This document shows positions 4,326-5,619 of a DNA stretch of 5,619 nucleotides, one piece after another. Both the position numbers and the translations under genes were made by a program. A model generated the notes under the pieces. The model ran no database searches, had not been told where the DNA came from, and was given only the letters and a program-made list of their open reading frames with translations. This DNA comes from CAYFNK01 sp964393215 (GTDB taxonomy: Archaea > Nanobdellota > Nanobdellia > SCGC-AAA011-G17 > PNOQ01), in the NCBI GenBank assembly GCA_964393215.1, contig CAYMSW010000040.1, forward strand, positions 1-5,619, written 5' to 3'. Every line of letters begins with the position of its first letter. Position 1 is the stretch's first letter.

Positions 4326-5619
4326 TCACGAATTAAAGGTTTTGTTTGAAATAGCCAGAGGAATATCCAACACCTCATCCTTAGCCGGAACGTAGAAACT
4401 CATTTTATCACCCATCCCAAGCAGCTCATCTTTCCGGCAATAAATGCAACCTTTTGACGAACTATCCATAGCCATCATCTTGTTGTTTGCCATGTCGCAA
4501 TGAAGCTTGAAATGAGGCTCGGAATTATATCCCCAGATGTATGAAAGCATCTCATGGAATCCAAGACCTGCAATCACTGAATCAAGATCAGCCACCAAAG
4601 GATTAATCACGTTATCGTCATTGAGATAGCCTTGGTTACGTTCCCGTTCCCTTTTGCCAGGAGACCAGAATTCAGATTCCAAATTTTTGAAAACCCCTGA
4701 ACATTCAAGACAGACAGACCTTCCAGGGATAGTTGAAATTACCTGACCGCCCTTAAACTCGACCTTGTCATTATTGCGTTCAATCCCTGCTCCCATGTCA
4801 AAATAAGGAATCAGGTTTGCAAGCACCAAACGGTTCATGCTAAACCGAGCACCGGAATCAACACAGCCAAGAATGATATCCATCTGCGAAAATGCCTTCT
4901 GCACTTCGTCTTCATAAAAACTTTTCTGGTAAGAAGTTACCTTTACCTCTGGATTAATGTTTCTCGCATACTTACCGTAGAAATCAGCCTTGGGCTTGCC
5001 GATGTCTGCGGGAGTTGTCCCTACAAGCCGGTTCAGGTTGCTTTCTTCAATGATATCCGGGTCACATACGGTAATTGAGCCAAAACCATCGCGAGAAAGC
5101 ATTTCAATAACCGGACCTCCAAGGGCTGAAGCTCCCACAACACCAACATCAAGATTGCCTAAAACTCGCACAGCATTATCCCCATATACCTTGGCTGTCC
5201 TGTCCATCCTGGGACTAATCTTTTTGTCTGAACCTTTAGCGCCGGTGGGAATAAGCACCTGCATAGAGTTTTTCCCGACAACAAGAACCTTTTCCACAGG
5301 AATAACCTGATTCTTTTTGCGGTCATAAAAATAGCTGTCAAGCTCCTGGAAATCATGCGAGAAAACCATTGAAGCATGATAAATTCCATTTACCTGATCT
5401 GCAACGTGGCGCATGATAAGCGGCTCGTCATTCCTATCAACCTGACTAAACCTGCCACCTGCTCCAGGAGGATGGATGTGGATCTGGACAACATCACTTC
5501 CGGAAGCTATTGTCAGATTGATGACCCTGGACAAAAAATTCTTCTTAACTTTCAAATAGCCTGAAGACCGAATGATGTAATCCTTCTCTTCCGGAATACA
5601 TAAGGTATAAGGCAAAAGC
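4326..5619 (-). CDS. JAB/JAMM peptidase-like domain fused to ThiF/E1-like adenylyltransferase (5' end cut)
   Basis: About 430 residues are present. The frame stays open to the right window edge; the apparent TTG start at 5615 is probably not real, so numbering from it is provisional. The N-terminal segment (about 1-110) ends a JAB/JAMM fold: H46-I-H48-P with S57 and D60 are the zinc-site and catalytic residues of this metallopeptidase family, while the upstream Glu should lie in the missing part. The second domain (about 150-360) is an E1/ThiF adenylation domain: nucleotide loop GASALGG at 161-167, acidic CDPD at 184-187, NLNR at 193-196, Lys in GKPK near 207-209 and D253. Two cysteine pairs, CLEC (302-305) and CIYC (390-393), fit a structural zinc. 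E1 domains adenylate the C-terminus of ubiquitin-like proteins; JAB domains cleave them off. Such fusions are known in bacterial Ubl systems. No conjugating cysteine can be assigned. Confidence 0.88.
   Translation of the reverse strand, partial: LLPYTLCIPEEKDYIIRSSGYLKVKKNFLSRVINLTIASGSDVVQIHIHPPGAGGRFSQVDRNDEPLIMRHVADQVNGIYHASMVFSHDFQELDSYFYDRKKNQVIPVEKVLVVGKNSMQVLIPTGAKGSDKKISPRMDRTAKVYGDNAVRVLGNLDVGVVGASALGGPVIEMLSRDGFGSITVCDPDIIEESNLNRLVGTTPADIGKPKADFYGKYARNINPEVKVTSYQKSFYEDEVQKAFSQMDIILGCVDSGARFSMNRLVLANLIPYFDMGAGIERNNDKVEFKGGQVISTIPGRSVCLECSGVFKNLESEFWSPGKRERERNQGYLNDDNVINPLVADLDSVIAGLGFHEMLSYIWGYNSEPHFKLHCDMANNKMMAMDSSSKGCIYCRKDELLGMGDKMSFYVPAKDEVLDIPLAISNKTFNS

Noticed and set aside
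4990..5310. Plus-strand open frame of 106 codons
   Set aside because: It lies fully antisense to the well-supported ThiF domain and has no recognisable motif.
1..5619. CRISPR array, tRNA or rRNA genes
   Set aside because: No regularly spaced repeats and no recognisable tRNA or rRNA sequence were seen on either strand.

Overview
The window is bacterial and holds two blocks, with every gene on the minus strand. Strong AAGGAG/GGAGG ribosome-binding sites, moderate base composition and an IS21 element with TGACCCC-type ends would suit a Gram-negative anaerobe, perhaps a Desulfobacterota-like organism. That taxonomic guess is weak, because no housekeeping gene is present.

Block 1 (about 8-2799) is a structurally complete IS21-family insertion sequence. 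From its right end inward it carries istA (DDE transposase, about 500 aa), istB (AAA+ helper ATPase, 251 aa; ATGA overlap with istA) and a third small ORF (83 aa; GTGA overlap with istB, own Shine-Dalgarno). Next come a perfect 15-bp stem-loop and the left terminus. Each end carries two TGACCCC-type repeats, and the likely target duplication is GAAAC (possibly CGAAAC). The element sits inside a gene whose first 107 codons (3119 down to 2799) remain in the window; the rest of that gene lies beyond the left edge. The broken gene has the motif LLDPDTGI, and I cannot assign it a function.

Block 2 (about 3216-5619) reads right to left as a compact cluster. First is a protein with an N-terminal JAMM/JAB metallopeptidase-like segment fused to a ThiF/E1-like adenylyltransferase; its 5' end is cut by the window edge. 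After 13 bp comes a small exported NlpC/P60 cysteine peptidase. After a further 97 bp comes a 142-aa protein rich in Cys, Gly and Pro that I do not recognise. A clear intrinsic terminator closes the unit. A separate promoter candidate just past the terminator would drive the IS-disrupted gene.

The most interesting content is the JAB-E1 fusion next to an exported NlpC/P60 enzyme and a Cys/Gly/Pro protein with an internal repeat. JAB plus E1 suggests ubiquitin-like protein activation and removal, as in bacterial Ubl-conjugation and antiphage systems. However, no Ubl or E2 is visible here, and if present it would lie upstream of the window. The functional link between these genes is inference from gene order and spacing.
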